Shown: in pieces, positions 32,546-45,279 of the stretch
Position numbering within the stretch: position 1 is the first letter of the stretch
Layout of the letters: each line of letters starts with the position of its first letter
The notes under the pieces: model-generated
Databases searched by the model: none
Seen by the model: only the letters and a program-made list of their open reading frames with translations
What the model was told of the DNA's origin: nothing
Translations under genes and position numbers: made by a program
Source of the DNA: Platanthera guangdongensis
Taxonomy: Eukaryota; Streptophyta; Magnoliopsida; Asparagales; Orchidaceae
NCBI GenBank assembly: GCA_039583875.1
Contig: CM077159.1
Span: 4,963,371-5,027,370 of the forward strand
DNA length: 64,000 bases
Direction: 5' to 3'

Positions 32546-33190
32546 GTATGGACCCTTACGAGGCACTGTACGGACGGACTTGCAGGACCCCACTATCTTG
32601 GATCCACGATGAGGATTCAAAGGCACTCGACTCGGAGTTCGTGGTGGACACAGATGCTCAGGTGAGATTGATCCGTGATAGGATACTGGAGGCCCGGAGT
32701 AGACAGGTCAAGTACTATGATGTGTGGCATCATCAGGTGTAGTTCCATGTGGGAGACTGGCTTTTTATGAAGATATGGCCGATGCATGGAGTCTCGCGGG
32801 TATGCGGGCGGAAGAAGCTCAATCTGAGATACATGGGGCCCTACAGGATCCTGGTGCGGATCGGCCACTTAGCCTACAAACTGGAGTTACCTCCGAAGTT
32901 AGCGAGATTGCATGAAATCTTACACGTCTCTTCACTTCGGAGGGCTCTGCTATGACCTGAGCAGCTGATTTCCACTACAGATGGCCTGGTGGCTTCGGAT
33001 CGATCAGTTAGTATGGAGCCGGTCAGGACCGATGATACAGCAGTATGGGTCTTGCGATGTAAGAAGGTCCTGCAGGTCAAGATCCTCTGGATAAATCATG
33101 TGTAGGAGGAGCACGCCTGGGAGCCACAAGACCAGATGCAGCAGAGGTACCCGGATCTCTTCGAGTTAGCTATACCTTCAAATTCCTAGG
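32546..33190 (+). pseudogene. pol: Gypsy integrase C-terminus and chromodomain-like tail, element K
   Basis: Begins mid-integrase at [18 protein letters not shown], then HVGDWLFMKIWPMHGV, RYMGPYRILVRIGHLAYKL and LHEILHVSSLRRALL (GPY/F region), and ends with a chromodomain-like KKVLQVKILW...HAWEPQDQMQQRYPDLFE. Stops at 32742, 32955 and about 33105 interrupt one single frame. The 5' part is absent at the junction with E. Confidence 0.85.
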
Positions 33191-33277
33191 GATGTTACAT
33201 ACTTTTACTTTAGTAGAAACCCCGTAGGCCTAACTTTAATTTTGGGGACAAAATTTTTAATTTTATGTATTGGGATT

Positions 33278-36200
33278 TGTAACATCTCTCAAATACTAGA
33301 CACCTAAGAGTGGTTTTGACATGACTAGGTCATGATAAAATCCTAGGAAGCTCAAAGGCCAAGTGAACAAAGGCATGAAGGTGGAAATCACATTTGTCTG
33401 CCTATAGCACAACCTCATCACCACCCCTAGGGTCACCAAGGATCGATTGCGGTCAATCAAAGTGCTCATGTTGACCAAAGTCAACCCTAACCCTAAATGG
33501 ATCAAACTAACCTATATAAGGCTAGTTAACCTTCCATTAGCCAAATTGACCCCACCTACACCTTCCTAACCCTTAAGGGAGGTCAATGGGTCACCAAGGA
33601 CCCATTGGGGTAAACTAAAGAGGTCAAGTTGACCAGAGTCAACCTAGCTCTAAAATGGTCAAAGTGACCTAATTAAGGGTCAAGTGGCATCCAAGGTGCC
33701 AAACCGACCCTATCCAACTCTTCCTAGACCTTAGGGGGTGTCAATGGGTCACCAAGGACCCATTGGGGTCAACTCAAAAGATCAATTTGACCAAAGTCAA
33801 CTCAACTATAGGTTAGGTCAAATTAGCTCAAGTTGACCTGACATAGCCAAACCCACTTGGGCTAGGCCCAATTGAGGGGGCCCACTAGCCTCATGAGGTT
33901 TAGAATTATCCAAAATGTCACTCATTTTCTAAAAATAATGACTAGGAGAGAGAAAGCTCCACTTTCCCTTTAATGTAGGAGAGAGAAAATAAAGAAGAGG
34001 TCGTTCAGCACCAAGGGAGGCCAAGGGACTCCTCTCTTCAATTCCAATTGTTGTAGATTCATTCCCCCCCCCCCCCACTTTCAGTTTTGAGGAGAGCAGC
34101 AACCATGGCAGGCCTCTTGGTAGCTGAATATAAGGATTTTTAGTTGGCCGAAAAGTTCTTTCATGGGCATTAAGGGCCATTGAGCTTAGACCCTTCACCT
34201 CCCCCATTTGACGTTTTAAAAGCTTCCCTAGACCCCCAGCAGCCGTTTCCAGCATTTCCTTGAAGAATTTGAGCCCTCTGGTGTAGAGTTGCAGAGCACC
34301 AGAAACCGCCACCACCGAAAATGGCGTCACTGTGATTGGCAAGGCTTCAGCCACCCTAGAAGGTCGACTTCTCCCCCTCTCCCGTTGTGCTAGCATCTTA
34401 GATCGACTAGGAGAGTTATCAGGCTCAATTGAGCCCGATCTAGAGAGAAATTCAGAAGAATTTTCCTTGAAAAAGAGTGGTTGAGGGTTTGCCGGAAACG
34501 GCCTCTCCGGCGGGCGTGCCGCCGCCCAGCGATATCCCCCACCTCAACGGAGGTGGTGTTGGCGGTGGTCGGCCAGGGAGGTGGCTGGGAAATGCGGCTT
34601 GAAGTTGCTCCATGCTGGGGCTATCTCTGTCGTTGGTGCGCTGGGGAAGATGAATAGATCCCGTCAAAATTGCGCCAAGATTCGTGCGCCTAATTTTATT
34701 AAGGAGTAATTATAATTCTTTATGTCACAGATCATTGTAGTGTTTGAATTAATTATTAAAAATACTTAGAGGCTTCTTCTGTAAAATTGGTTAACATCAA
34801 AGTGGTAGCACTTGAAGTCTAGTTTAGTTTATTTTAAAATTGGTTTCAGCCAATTTGGGTCACTGGTCTGACCACAGCACACCAAATGGTGCAAGCTATA
34901 CCTAGGGCTAATCAGAGACTAATTTGAGTGCCCCCACTAGACCATTTAGGTAAATGCCTTGAAATTTGGACCATAGGCTAAATATATAGACACACTCATC
35001 ATATCCAAAATTGGAATTTTTTGGAAAATATTTTCCTAAAGTTTCTGTAAAAATTTAATACTACATATATGAATTAATTAAGGGGTCTAATGACCTCAAA
35101 GCCATCTAATATTTTGGTTGTTGTCCATTAGGGTCAAGGCATGACTGGTAAAAAATTTCACCCCATTTTGGATTTATTTGAGTAGGTATTAGTGTGACCA
35201 AACTTTGGTCCCTTAAGAGTAAATTAGGGCAAAGGTTGTTTGATGGTTAGAGTGGTCAATTCTCACCCAAAGGGGATGGGACTTTGGCCAGAGACTCAAG
35301 GTCATCTAAAACACTCCCACAAGAGATTTGGGGTGGTTTAGGGTTGAGATGTCCTAGAAACCTAATGTGAACCCTACGGTTGGTTATTCAGCCTAATGAA
35401 GGACAAGGGACCACATGCCCGTGGAATGCCTTGGAACTTGGTAGAGGAGTTCATAGGGTGGAAATAAGGCTTAGAAAATGTTATTAGAATTTTTAGGAGC
35501 ACTTAACCCCTCTGAAATAATTTAGGACCAATTAGGGTACTTCTACTCATAATTTTATTGCATGATTATATGATCTTGGATGTTCATGAAACTTAGACAG
35601 TGATCTTATATAGTTGTTATTAATCTCTGGAAATTGTTGTATGAATTTTGGATTAATATTTATAGTACTTCATTCGTAAACATAGTAATTGCCCTATTAG
35701 TGAGAAAAAATTATTATGAGTTATTTACTCACTGGAAAATTATAAAATTTGGTTTTAGGACATTTTAAGGCTTCGTCATGCTTTGTGAATTTTTATGAAT
35801 TTATTGGAAGCCTTTTCATATAGGATGCTTGACAAAATGCCTTGTGTAGAATATTCTCAAAAGATTTATTTATGTGGCAAAATGTGTTTGGAAAAAATTA
35901 CTAAATTTTGTCAGTTGTCTTTTTTGGCCACTTTTAACATCTAATAATTTTTATATGATTTTTGGATGGTTATTTCTATTATTTCATGTTTTGCCCTATT
36001 AATGAGGTTAATTAATTAATATTTTCTTTGGAGGTCAAAACATTTTTGGAAAATTGATAATTTCAGTATTTACTATTATTTTGATGATATACACTTGTCA
36101 TAATTTTTGTGAGGGCATATCTTGTCAGAAAATTATACTTGTTGTTCAAAAGCCTAGGTGGCCTGATTTTGCAGAAAATATAATAAATGTCAAATGAATT

Positions 36201-38189
36201 AGGAAAATGTTATCTTTTGGATTTAATCTTAAAATATAATGATAGACCCCCAGTAATAGTCTTAGGTCATTTGGATGAATAATTGGAAGGGTCACCATGC
36301 ATGCACACCATGTAGCTCAATAGGTCTGCACAAAGTAAAAACTGTAGAACTAAGATATCATTTGAACATTGTATGGAAAAGGGTAGTTAGTCTACCTGGT
36401 CTGATTGGAATGTATAGGGTCACCAAAAGAAGGTAGTTTGTGTGATCCCGGTTGTGCAAGGGCAGAGGTGTGCTCGGGATCGACGATGGATCATCTTTCC
36501 CTGCAAGATGTCTAAATACACTTAGGTTTTGATCAAGTATAAAATTAGGAGAGTTTGGGAACATGGGCAGATACCAAAAATAATAAGTGTCTTGAGAAAG
36601 AGAGATTTGGGCTTCAGTCCATCGTAGTTCCTATTGCCCTTGAGAGCCCATCACAGGGAATGCCCTGGGCAGTCCAAGAATAACCTTAAACTGTTAGACC
36701 AAAATGTAAACGACAATTAGTAAAAACTAGGGCTTCACCTTCACTCACCCCGATGACTTGGGAGGCTAGCTTGGTTGGGTTGTCCGAGCGGTAGGCTCGG
36801 TGGCTTTGGAAATGGGCAAGTTAGCCCGGCGAGCCGAAGGATCGGAAGGTAGTTGTAACGGATGGGTTAGTCCGGGGAGTCGATGGCTTGGAAATTCAAG
36901 GTTGCATGTGCATAAAGTGGTTGTCTTATGTATTTGATAGTTGATCACACCGACGTCGATACGATGACTCGGTGGGTGTGGTTTACACTTAGCCAAGGAA
37001 AAGTCTGGCGGTTGGTCGGCATAGTGTGTGGTGACTCTGGTGTGTCCTTCAGAGGTGTACATAAGGGCTAGGCCTGGTAGTGTGAATACCCGCCTAGGAG
37101 TGGGGTGGCCCAACCCACTATCATTATTGGCCACTACGGAGGCTCTTGGGATTAAAGCTAGCTTCCAAAATCGGTGAACTAAAGGTCTGTGCGCATAGAG
37201 TCGTGTGTGTGTGTGTTGCACTTGCATGATTCATGGCATAACATATCACATCACACATACCTACATTTAACGTGACACCCCATCGTATAAACTAGTATAG
37301 GATAGCTTATATGATGGGCGGCTTGCAAAAGACCCCTTAACTTATAAGTTAGTATGGGCATTCATATAAGTTAAGGTTAATTATTTACCTGCCACTTTTC
37401 TTTATGGCGCACTTTACTTTTATCCTTAATTACTACTCTACTTGTTATAGAACTGCTAGTTTAGACTCTTGTATAAGGTATACTATATGACTTCTAGATA
37501 GTTCCACCGTCACCTATTTTGTTTACACTCCACCCTCATAAGCTTCCCTAACTCTCCTCCCGCACAGTGCCTAGGAGTCGCGGGGGCGTGGCAGGGATGA
37601 TATTTGGCTTAGTCTTTATGACTAACGTTTGGTGGACCAAACATTTTAGGGGCTTCGGATGGGAGATAGGGAGCAGTAGCAGGAGAGGCAGCACCAGCAG
37701 AGCGAGGTGCACATGGAGGTGGGCCAGTCTAGCACGGGAGCACCAGCTTTTGGCTCCGTGAGGATTAATTTTACTTAGCTTTTGTGAGTGTTGTAGTGAG
37801 GACATGATGTACTGGGCATGAGTTGTTTATATTTATACTTTATTATTCTGTTTCAGTAATAGTAAAGTACCAGGCATGGCTCCGTGAGTGTTAGTTTTAC
37901 TTAGCTTCCGCGAGAGTGTTATAGTGAGGATATGATGTATCGGGCATGAGCCGTTTATATTTCTACTTTATTATTCTGCCTCTGTGGACTTCACTGTGAT
38001 TTATGCTTATATATATATATATGGTGATTTTGTGGACTTGAGTTATTTGTAGTTCTACTTCTTTAATGATCATCCATGTCGGCAGAATATGCGTTTTGTA
38101 GTGGCGACCCTCCCGAGTGTTCGTGTCACCGCAAAACGGCGGTTCTGGGCATAAGACCCATTAGCGTAGCAAAAAAAAGGGGTCTTACA
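33278..38189 (+). repeat. Probable 3' LTR of gypsy element K, about 4.9 kb
   Basis: TGTAACATC at 33278 follows the K pol end and a short untranslated stretch; a TTACA near 38189 is a possible end. No convincing gene was found here. Reading frames such as 33929-34396 and 36766-37227 on the minus strand show no family resemblance. Contents include a 158-bp triplicate repeat, AT-rich sequence 34.7-36.3 kb, and a poly-C run at 34065. The right end is uncertain because of the partial duplication at 37060-39170. Confidence 0.5.
33390..33865. repeat. 158-bp tandem triplicate
   Basis: GTCACCAAGGA recurs at 33432, 33590 and 33748, exactly 158 bp apart, each followed by a GTTGACC(A)(A/G)AGTCAAC block and preceded (in the last two) by CCTTAGGG..GTCAATGG. 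Copies are diverged. Confidence 0.8.
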
Positions 38190-39170
38190 CATTTATAGAG
38201 GCGTATGGGAGGTCTAGGCCTGGTAGTGTGTATAGCCGCCTAGGAGTGGAGACTCCCGCTCCACTGCTGCTGTGGCCACAACGACGGTACCAGAGAGTTT
38301 AGCTAACTCCAAAACGTGGGAACTAAAGGTCTGTGATCACAGAGTCGTGTGTGTGAGTTGCACTTGTATGAAACATAGCATGCATAACATATTACATCAT
38401 ACATACACACATTAAGACATTCATATTACCGACCCTTATCATATAAATTAGTATGAGCTATTTTATATGATAAGTTACAATTCCTAAAATCGTAACTTAC
38501 AAGTTTGTATGGGTATTCATATAAATTAAGGTACTCCTTTGATGGTAGCATATCTGCAAATAGTTACTTTTCTGCACAATACTTACTTTTACTATACAAC
38601 TCTTCCTTTTTATACTATTGTTCTTTACTCACCATGCCTTGTACTATATAGAACTGCTAGGTAGTTTACTTTCATGATAGTATATTTCCATCGTCACCCT
38701 ACTATTTTGAGTTCACCCCATGTTGTCCTCCGCTTTCATCCTCTCGCACGGTGCCTAGGAGTCGCAGGGGGAGGCGAGGACAAAATGTCTTAGTCTTTAT
38801 GACTAACGGTCGGTTGTGACAGTATCATTTTAGGATCTTGAGGAGATGGAGCACCAGCACGACCAGAAGGATGAGGAGGCAGGACTTGAGGAGCAGATAT
38901 CGCTCACTACTACTACGGCTCAATGTCAGGTGATGATGAGTGATAGTTTTTGCTTCCTCTTAGAGTGATATGAGAGAGAGTGATTTATTCATTATAGCAT
39001 GTACTGGGCATCTGCCCTTACTCTCTATGTACTCGTTGTTGGACTATACAGTTTCTTTATATTTATATGTGATGATGCTTCTATGTTGTGGACTTCTAAT
39101 TATTTATTATACTTCTGTTCTTATATTGGTCTGTAGGTTAAAATGATCGTACTAGATGGCAGGATCGATG
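37060..39170. repeat. Two diverged copies of a gypsy LTR 3' segment in tandem
   Basis: GGCCTGGTAGTGTG...CCGCCTAGGAGTGG and the AACTAAAGGTCTGTG...GAGTCGTGTGTGTG block occur at about 37070-37230 and again at 38218-38365. GCCTAGGAGTCGC recurs near 37568 and 38753, and the closing CTAACG-GT segment too. Each copy spans roughly 1 kb. This suggests two LTR ends side by side. Confidence 0.65.
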
Positions 39171-39250
39171 TCTTGCGGTGTTGACTAACCCATGTGTTAG
39201 TGTCGTCGTAAGTAGGTGGTTCTGTGTGTTAGATCGGGTAACTCCTTGGC

Positions 39251-41544
39251 AGGGGGGCGATCTTAGAGAACTAGAAATTTGTCAGGAGTTTTCTTCTCCA
39301 AGAACATCCCAGCGAAATGGGATAGCTGAGAGGAAAAATAGGTCTCTCATAGAGGCTGGAGGGACACTGCTCAGTGACACTTCTCTCTCAAAATATTTTT
39401 GGGCTGAGGTAGTAAACACTACTTGTCATGTATTGAATAGAGCCTCTATCAACAAGTACCATAAGGAGACTCCCTATGAGATTATGAAAGAAAAAACCAA
39501 ATCTAGCCTATCTCAGAATCTTTTGTAGCAAGTGTTTTGTGCTCAATAGTGGGAAGTCCTACTTGACTAAGTTTGCTGCCAAATTTTATGAAGGGATATT
39601 TGTTGGGTACAACAATCATAGCAAAGCATATAGAGTCTACAACTTGAAAAATCAAGTTGTATAAGTGTCTATGAATGTAGTCTTCGATGAATCATCAATG
39701 ATTAATAGTGAGCTACTAAGATCCTGTAGATCTGCAGGTGTAGAGTTGAAGATGGATAAACTGACCATCAAGAACACTTCTCCAACTACCCTAGAAGAAG
39801 ATGATGGTGTGTACATTACTGAAGAAGGACAAAGTACACAGGATATGGCCGAAGACCAGCAGGATCCAGCCACTGAAGTTCTTGATGCTGAAGCAAGAAT
39901 GCCTCCTGCAGTTAGGCATTTGAGGGATCATCCCCAAAATAGGAGATGCTAGCTAAGGCATTACAACAAGTAGCAGAAGCCTCAACATTGTTATGTACTC
40001 CAGCTTTCTATCTCAAGTTGAACATAAAAGGTTTATAGATGCCAACATAAGCCCATTTTGGATTGTGGCAATGCAAGAAGAACTGAACCAGTTCAAGAGA
40101 TGCAAGGTCTGGAAGCTGGTTCCCAGACCACAAGGACATAACATCATTGGAACGAAGTGGATCTATAGGAATAAGCTTGATGAAAATTGTGTTATAATAA
40201 AGAACAAAGCAAGACTCGTGGCCAAGGGATATAGACAAGAGGAAGATATTGATTCTGATCAAACATTTGCTCCAGTAGCTAGATTGGAAGCTATAAGACT
40301 ATTCCTTGCATATGCTGCACATAAAGAATTCAAAATCTACCAAATGGATGTGAAGTCAGCTTTCCTAAATGGTGACCTAAAAGAAGATGTCTATGTTGAG
40401 CAACCCTCAAGTTTTGTTAATTCTAACTTTCTTGATTATGTTTTTAGGCTTAGAAAAGCTTTATATGGGTTGAAGGAAGCCCCTAGAGCATGGTATGAAA
40501 CCCTGTCTAGCTTTCTCATTGAGAATAAATTCTCAAAGGGAAAGATAGGCAAGACATTATTCCTAAGGGAAGTCAAGGGTAAGAAAATTCTAGTCCAAAT
40601 TTATATAGATGACATAATATTTGGGTCTACTAATGATGGCCTATGCAAAAAGTTTGTCAAACTTATGCAACGATAGTTTGAGATGAGAAGTATGGGTGAA
40701 CTCAACTATTTCTTGGGCATCCAAGTTAGAAAATCAGAGGATTGAGTATTCATCTCTCAGTCTAAGATCACCAAGGAGTTGTTTAAAAAATTTGGAATGA
40801 AGAGTGCCTCCATAATGAAAACTCCTATGGGGTCAAGTGTGTTAATAGACAAGGATGAAAATGGGAAACCTGTTGATGAAATCTTGTATAGCGGCATAAT
40901 TGGCTCCCTTCTCTACCTTACTGCTAGTAGGACAGACATTATGTATGCTACATGTGTTTGTGCTAGATAGCAGGCTAGCCCTAAGGAATCTCATTACTCT
41001 ACAGCAAAAAAAATTTAGATATCTCAAGGGCACACTTGATCTTGGTCTATGGTACCCTAGGAATAATGACTTTGAACTAATTGGATATTCAGATGCAGAC
41101 TTTGTAGGTTGTAGAGAAGATAGGAAAAACACCTCTGGCACCTGTCAGTTTTTAAGTGGAAGATTGGTCTCTTTGAGCAGCAAGAAGCAAACATGTGTTG
41201 CTATATAAATAGCTGAATTAGAGTATATCTCAGCTGGAAGTTGTTGTGCAGAGCTACTGTGGATCCATCATCAGCTCCAGGATTATAATTTCAAGCTAAG
41301 TAGAACTCCAAAGTTTTATGATTCTACTAGTGCAATCTCTATTGCTAGGAATCATGTTTCTCATAGCAGGACTAAGCATATAAAGATTAGGTATCATTTC
41401 ACTAAAGAGCAAGCAGAATGTGAGGACATTAGTCTTGAGTTTGTCTCGGTAGACAACCAAGTGGCTGATATTTTCACCAAGCCACTAGATGAAGTCAAGT
41501 TTAACACCTTCAAATTTGAATTGGGTATGATGAACTTAGTATAG
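39251..41544 (+). pseudogene. pol: Copia integrase, reverse transcriptase and RNase H, element P
   Basis: Starts mid-integrase (SPRTSQRNGIAERKNRSL with the catalytic Glu; FWAEVVNTTCHVLNR). The reverse transcriptase frame 39993-40676 has [62 protein letters not shown] and [10 protein letters not shown] (Ile in place of the usual Val). Stops at 40676, 40744 and 40967 and a frameshift near 41015 follow. RNase H continues to 41544 (GYSDADFVGC, AELEYISAGSCC, KHIKIRYHF). The reverse transcriptase is close to that of C, but P lies on the other strand. Confidence 0.88.
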
Positions 41545-42240
41545 CTTTAGTAGCTCTTCATGTAATTTTGTTGCAGGTAGTATTAATCCCTACAGGATAA
41601 CAAAAGAGTTATAGACTGCGAAGAGAAATGCTCCTATTGAGGAGGAGCAAGTTTAGTCTGATATTTAGGACAAGCTTGACACTTATCTAGAGACTCTTCA
41701 GAAAAGAAGAACAGATTGTCTCTAAGGAAAATGCTAAGGTTGAGGGGGGATATTCACTCTGAACTCCCAGCTCAAGATACAGTGTATAACATTGACTCCT
41801 CTGATTCTAACAAAGATAATGTTGTTGCTGATGCACATTCATCAGAGTATATGATGGTTGACTCAGAAGAAAGAGTTTCTGCCAGGGATAGTTGTATCAG
41901 GGAGCTGCTGTGCACAACTGCTGTGGATACAACATCAACTCGAGAACTACAATCTCAAGGTAAGTCATTCACCCTTATAGTGTAACTCATCCAGTGCAAT
42001 TTCTATTATTAAGAATCCTATCTCATATAACAGGACTAAGATTATAGAAATTAAATATCATTTTCTTAAATAACATGTAGAAAGTGATGTCATTTGCCTT
42101 GAATTTGTCCCCACTAACAATCAAGTTGTTGGTACCTTCACTAAGTCATTGGATGAGGCTAAGTTCAATTCTTTCAAAATTGTGTTAGAAATGCTTATTG
42201 TTGAATGACCCATGTACATCAAGTGTTTCAGTTATAGATC
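41545..42240 (+). pseudogene. Second RNase H remnant and copia 3' sequence
   Basis: 41890-42208 is a second, more decayed RNase H C-terminus (SSSAISIIKNPIS, KYHFLK stop HVES, FTKSLDEAKFNSFK). Segments with GAGGGGG(G)A.ATTCAC occur at about 41740 and 42440. The mixture suggests two overlapping copia remnants. An open frame at 41716-41985 is acidic and matches nothing I recognise. Confidence 0.65.
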
Positions 42241-42994
42241 TACATGTCTATATTTTTGTTTTCAACTCATAATGTATTCCATCTGCCTTAGTGTTAAAGA
42301 ATAACTTTAGAAAGTATATATAGATAGCAATTAATCACTTTAACTTGCTAGGTTAAACCTCAGTGAGATCAGCTGAATCAGCTGAGAAACATACAATGTT
42401 GGACAAAAAAATGTTCCTCCAAAAATAATGATATAGTTGAGGGGGAGCATTCACATGTTCCCACTCAAGATGAGGTCATTCCATCCACCCTGTTTGTTGA
42501 GGAATAAACTCTTCTTGAGCATGTTGGTCAAAAGGACCAAGAGAAAAGTTCACCCATGATTCTTTCTCCACCCTAAATAGAGGAATTGAGACAACCCGCA
42601 TTTTCTCAGCATTAAACGATGTATCAGAATAAGAGAAAATATGCATCGTGATGGCACGTCATGCAAGGGACAACTGCAGACGCTCATGCAAGAACCTAAA
42701 CATAACACTTTGTATGAAATTCTCAAGTTTGCAATGAAGAAAATATATCTCAATTAAGTTTTGATGGTCGTGTCTCTCAGCTCAGTGGATCAACTAGTCC
42801 ACGGGTAAACATATAAATATATATTGCGGAAGACGCTTTATTTATTTTGATTATTACCCTACATGAGCATGAACATCCAATATGACAACTCTTGATATGC
42901 ATACTGCTAGATTTAATATAAGTATAGAAAGAGTTTTTACGTTCGTTAAAATAAAGAGATTTTTGATCAAAAGATGTCATGAAGATGAGGTAAG

Positions 42995-42995
<1 letters not shown>
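42241..42995. other. Unassigned repeat-derived sequence
   Basis: No ORF above 70 codons with family resemblance, no LTR end that I can fix. Probably the tail of P or a neighbouring remnant. Confidence 0.4.

Positions 42996-43070
<75 letters not shown>
42996..43070. repeat. TA dinucleotide microsatellite
   Basis: About 36 uninterrupted TA units. Confidence 0.97.
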
Positions 43071-43073
<3 letters not shown>

Positions 43074-43079
43074 TTTATG

Positions 43080-45174
43080 TTTGAAAATAACTAACATGCA
43101 ATCCTAGCATAAATCCTTCCCATAGATCAAATTAATCCAATAAAACATCTAGATAGTGGCACAGCAGCTAGCAAGTAAACCAACATCTTACAATAATCTC
43201 TGGTGGGCGTCAACAACCTAACACAAACCAACCAAACATCAAGCATGTCTGAACTAGAACAAGGACAACAAAACAACCTCACAACGGTGAGGGAATAACC
43301 ACTGCAACAACTGCAGAACACCAGCAACTACCAACTCTAACTACTCGAACGGCTACTGCACCGAGCCCGAGGCATTCAAAAGATAAGAATGCCTTAGCAA
43401 GAATGTATAAGTGGCAATAAAGGTCAACAGTAAAATAATCAAAGGGGAGTCAAAGTGTTGCCAACCCAAGACAGGAATAGTTGTCAAGCCACGACAAACA
43501 AGTCATCAAATTATAAGAAAGAGTATTTTAAATAATTAAGTACGATAAGTTACACCGAGTGAGAAATGAATCCATGCTTTGCTAACATCTGCAAGAGTAA
43601 GAATATGAATACATGTATAAATGCAGTACACACAAGGAAGAGATCGATCAGCTCTAAACACGTGAATCATTAACAATGACAAAAATGGTACTGAGTCGGT
43701 GGCACATTGTCCAACACAAACCATCATACCAAACATCTCACAAAGTCACTATGGTGGTGGTCACATTGTCCAACCCAATCCAACAGTCCAAACATCTTTA
43801 AAAGGCTCTGTGGTGGTGGCCACATTGTCCAGCACAACCCAATAGTCCATAAAAAAATATGAAAACTCACCAAGTGTAATGATTCACAACCGACACTAGG
43901 TTAGTGGTCCTTTATCCACTGCCAACCAAAAGCCACAACTAAACATCCATAAACAACGATAAAACCCCAAACAAGGCACGTGATTTCTCCAATGACGAAA
44001 AGGAAGGAAAAATCCCGAAAATTCTTTTAAGACCATACTCGACGAATCAGACTTTATTCGGCGAGAGAAATCCCAAGTCCACCCTGATTCATCGAATATA
44101 CTCGACGAATACAGGAGTCACTTGACGGATCATACTCGGCAAAATTAAGCTAAGCCTAGAGATACTCGACAAATTGACGCACAATCCTCTAAGAACAAAT
44201 TTACTACATTCACGGATACTCGAAATACTCAACGAATACTTGGTCCACCGGATACTCGGCCCTTGGTTCGACAGTTAGAATCTTACTTCCTCTACCCGAC
44301 GACGAATTGCAATAAGAAACCTTAACCTTAACAAATCGACGGATTTAAACTTAGCGGAACCCTACACTACTTACTAAGGAGGAAAGAAAAAGAGGGAAAA
44401 CATTGAACAAGGAACACGGAAATCACCACTTGCCTACCTTCCTCGGCCTCACGAATCGAGCCACAAGAACTCCGCGAATACGATTCCTGAAACTTTTCGG
44501 GGCAAACGAGCGTAGAAACCGAATACCCTAATGCCAAAAAATCAATGAAACTGGAAAAACTCACCATGAACGTGAAGATCTCGACGAGAGCTTTCCGAAT
44601 CTACCCTCCGCCGATGATTTCGTACACTGGAACACCTACAGGCAATGGTCGGTAACCTCGTGATGTTCGTCGCTCTCTCCTTCCGCGCTTCGGTCCACCG
44701 GCTCGGTAAGGTGATGACAAATAGGGTTTCGCCTTACACATACTTATAAATACATTTACATTATTATATTATTAATATAATAACTCGAGAACTCAAATGA
44801 TGAGAAATACCAAAAAACCTCTTTTTCGATGGAATTCGCACCAAAACTAAATGTCGATGCTACGAGTCCTACGACGAAGTCAAAAATAGGATCCGACAAA
44901 CCAAACTCTGTTCAAAGTTTCCCAAAGTTAAAACAACAACAACCCTCAAAACTCCACCAACCCTCCAAATAAACCCGGTTCGCAACAAAAATTCACAAAC
45001 ACGCTAAATATTAGCCATACTAATTATCCCAAGTCAAAACCTTGGATTCTGATGAGCAAAAATTCATGCTCCAGCAACGGCGCCCGTTAACTACACGTCA
45101 ACGTAACGCCCTAATGTTAAAAATACGTCACTAAAAAAGTTTAAAATAAACGACGAAAAATCAGGGGCGTTACA
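43080..45174 (-). repeat. 3' LTR of gypsy element M (left end uncertain)
   Basis: Minus strand TGTAACGCCCC at 45174 follows a polypurine tract (AGGGGGAGTGG, about 45176-45190) and the pol end, as in gypsy elements. The left boundary near the TA run is a guess. Repeats of GG-CCACATTGTCCA near 43700-43830 and a CpG array at 44036-44275 lie inside. Confidence 0.6.
44036..44275. repeat. TACTCGACGAAT array in gypsy M LTR
   Basis: TACTCGACGAAT at 44036 and near 44108, with variants TACTCGGC, TACTCGACAAAT, ATACTCGAAATACTC and TACTCAACGAAT; about eight copies in 240 bp, overlapping GACGAAT words beyond. Confidence 0.8.
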
Positions 45175-45279
45175 ACCACTCCCCCTAAAATAATGTTTCG
45201 TCCTAAAACTTGATACACAAATCGAATCTACTATAACAAGAAAACAACCAAAGGTTATCAAATAGAAACACGTACTAAA

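Noticed and set aside
33929..34667. Minus-strand open frames in the K LTR
   Set aside because: No recognisable motif; composition fits GC-rich non-coding DNA with poly-C runs.
36766..37805. Minus-strand open frames at 36766-37227 and 37548-37805
   Set aside because: They fall in LTR-like sequence duplicated at 38205-39170, where the frames are not kept.
39251..41544. P as the missing upstream part of element C pol
   Set aside because: P is on the plus strand and carries its own reverse transcriptase and RNase H, overlapping the part already present in C.
42996..43070. TA run as an origin or matrix attachment site
   Set aside because: An ordinary microsatellite; nothing else supports function.
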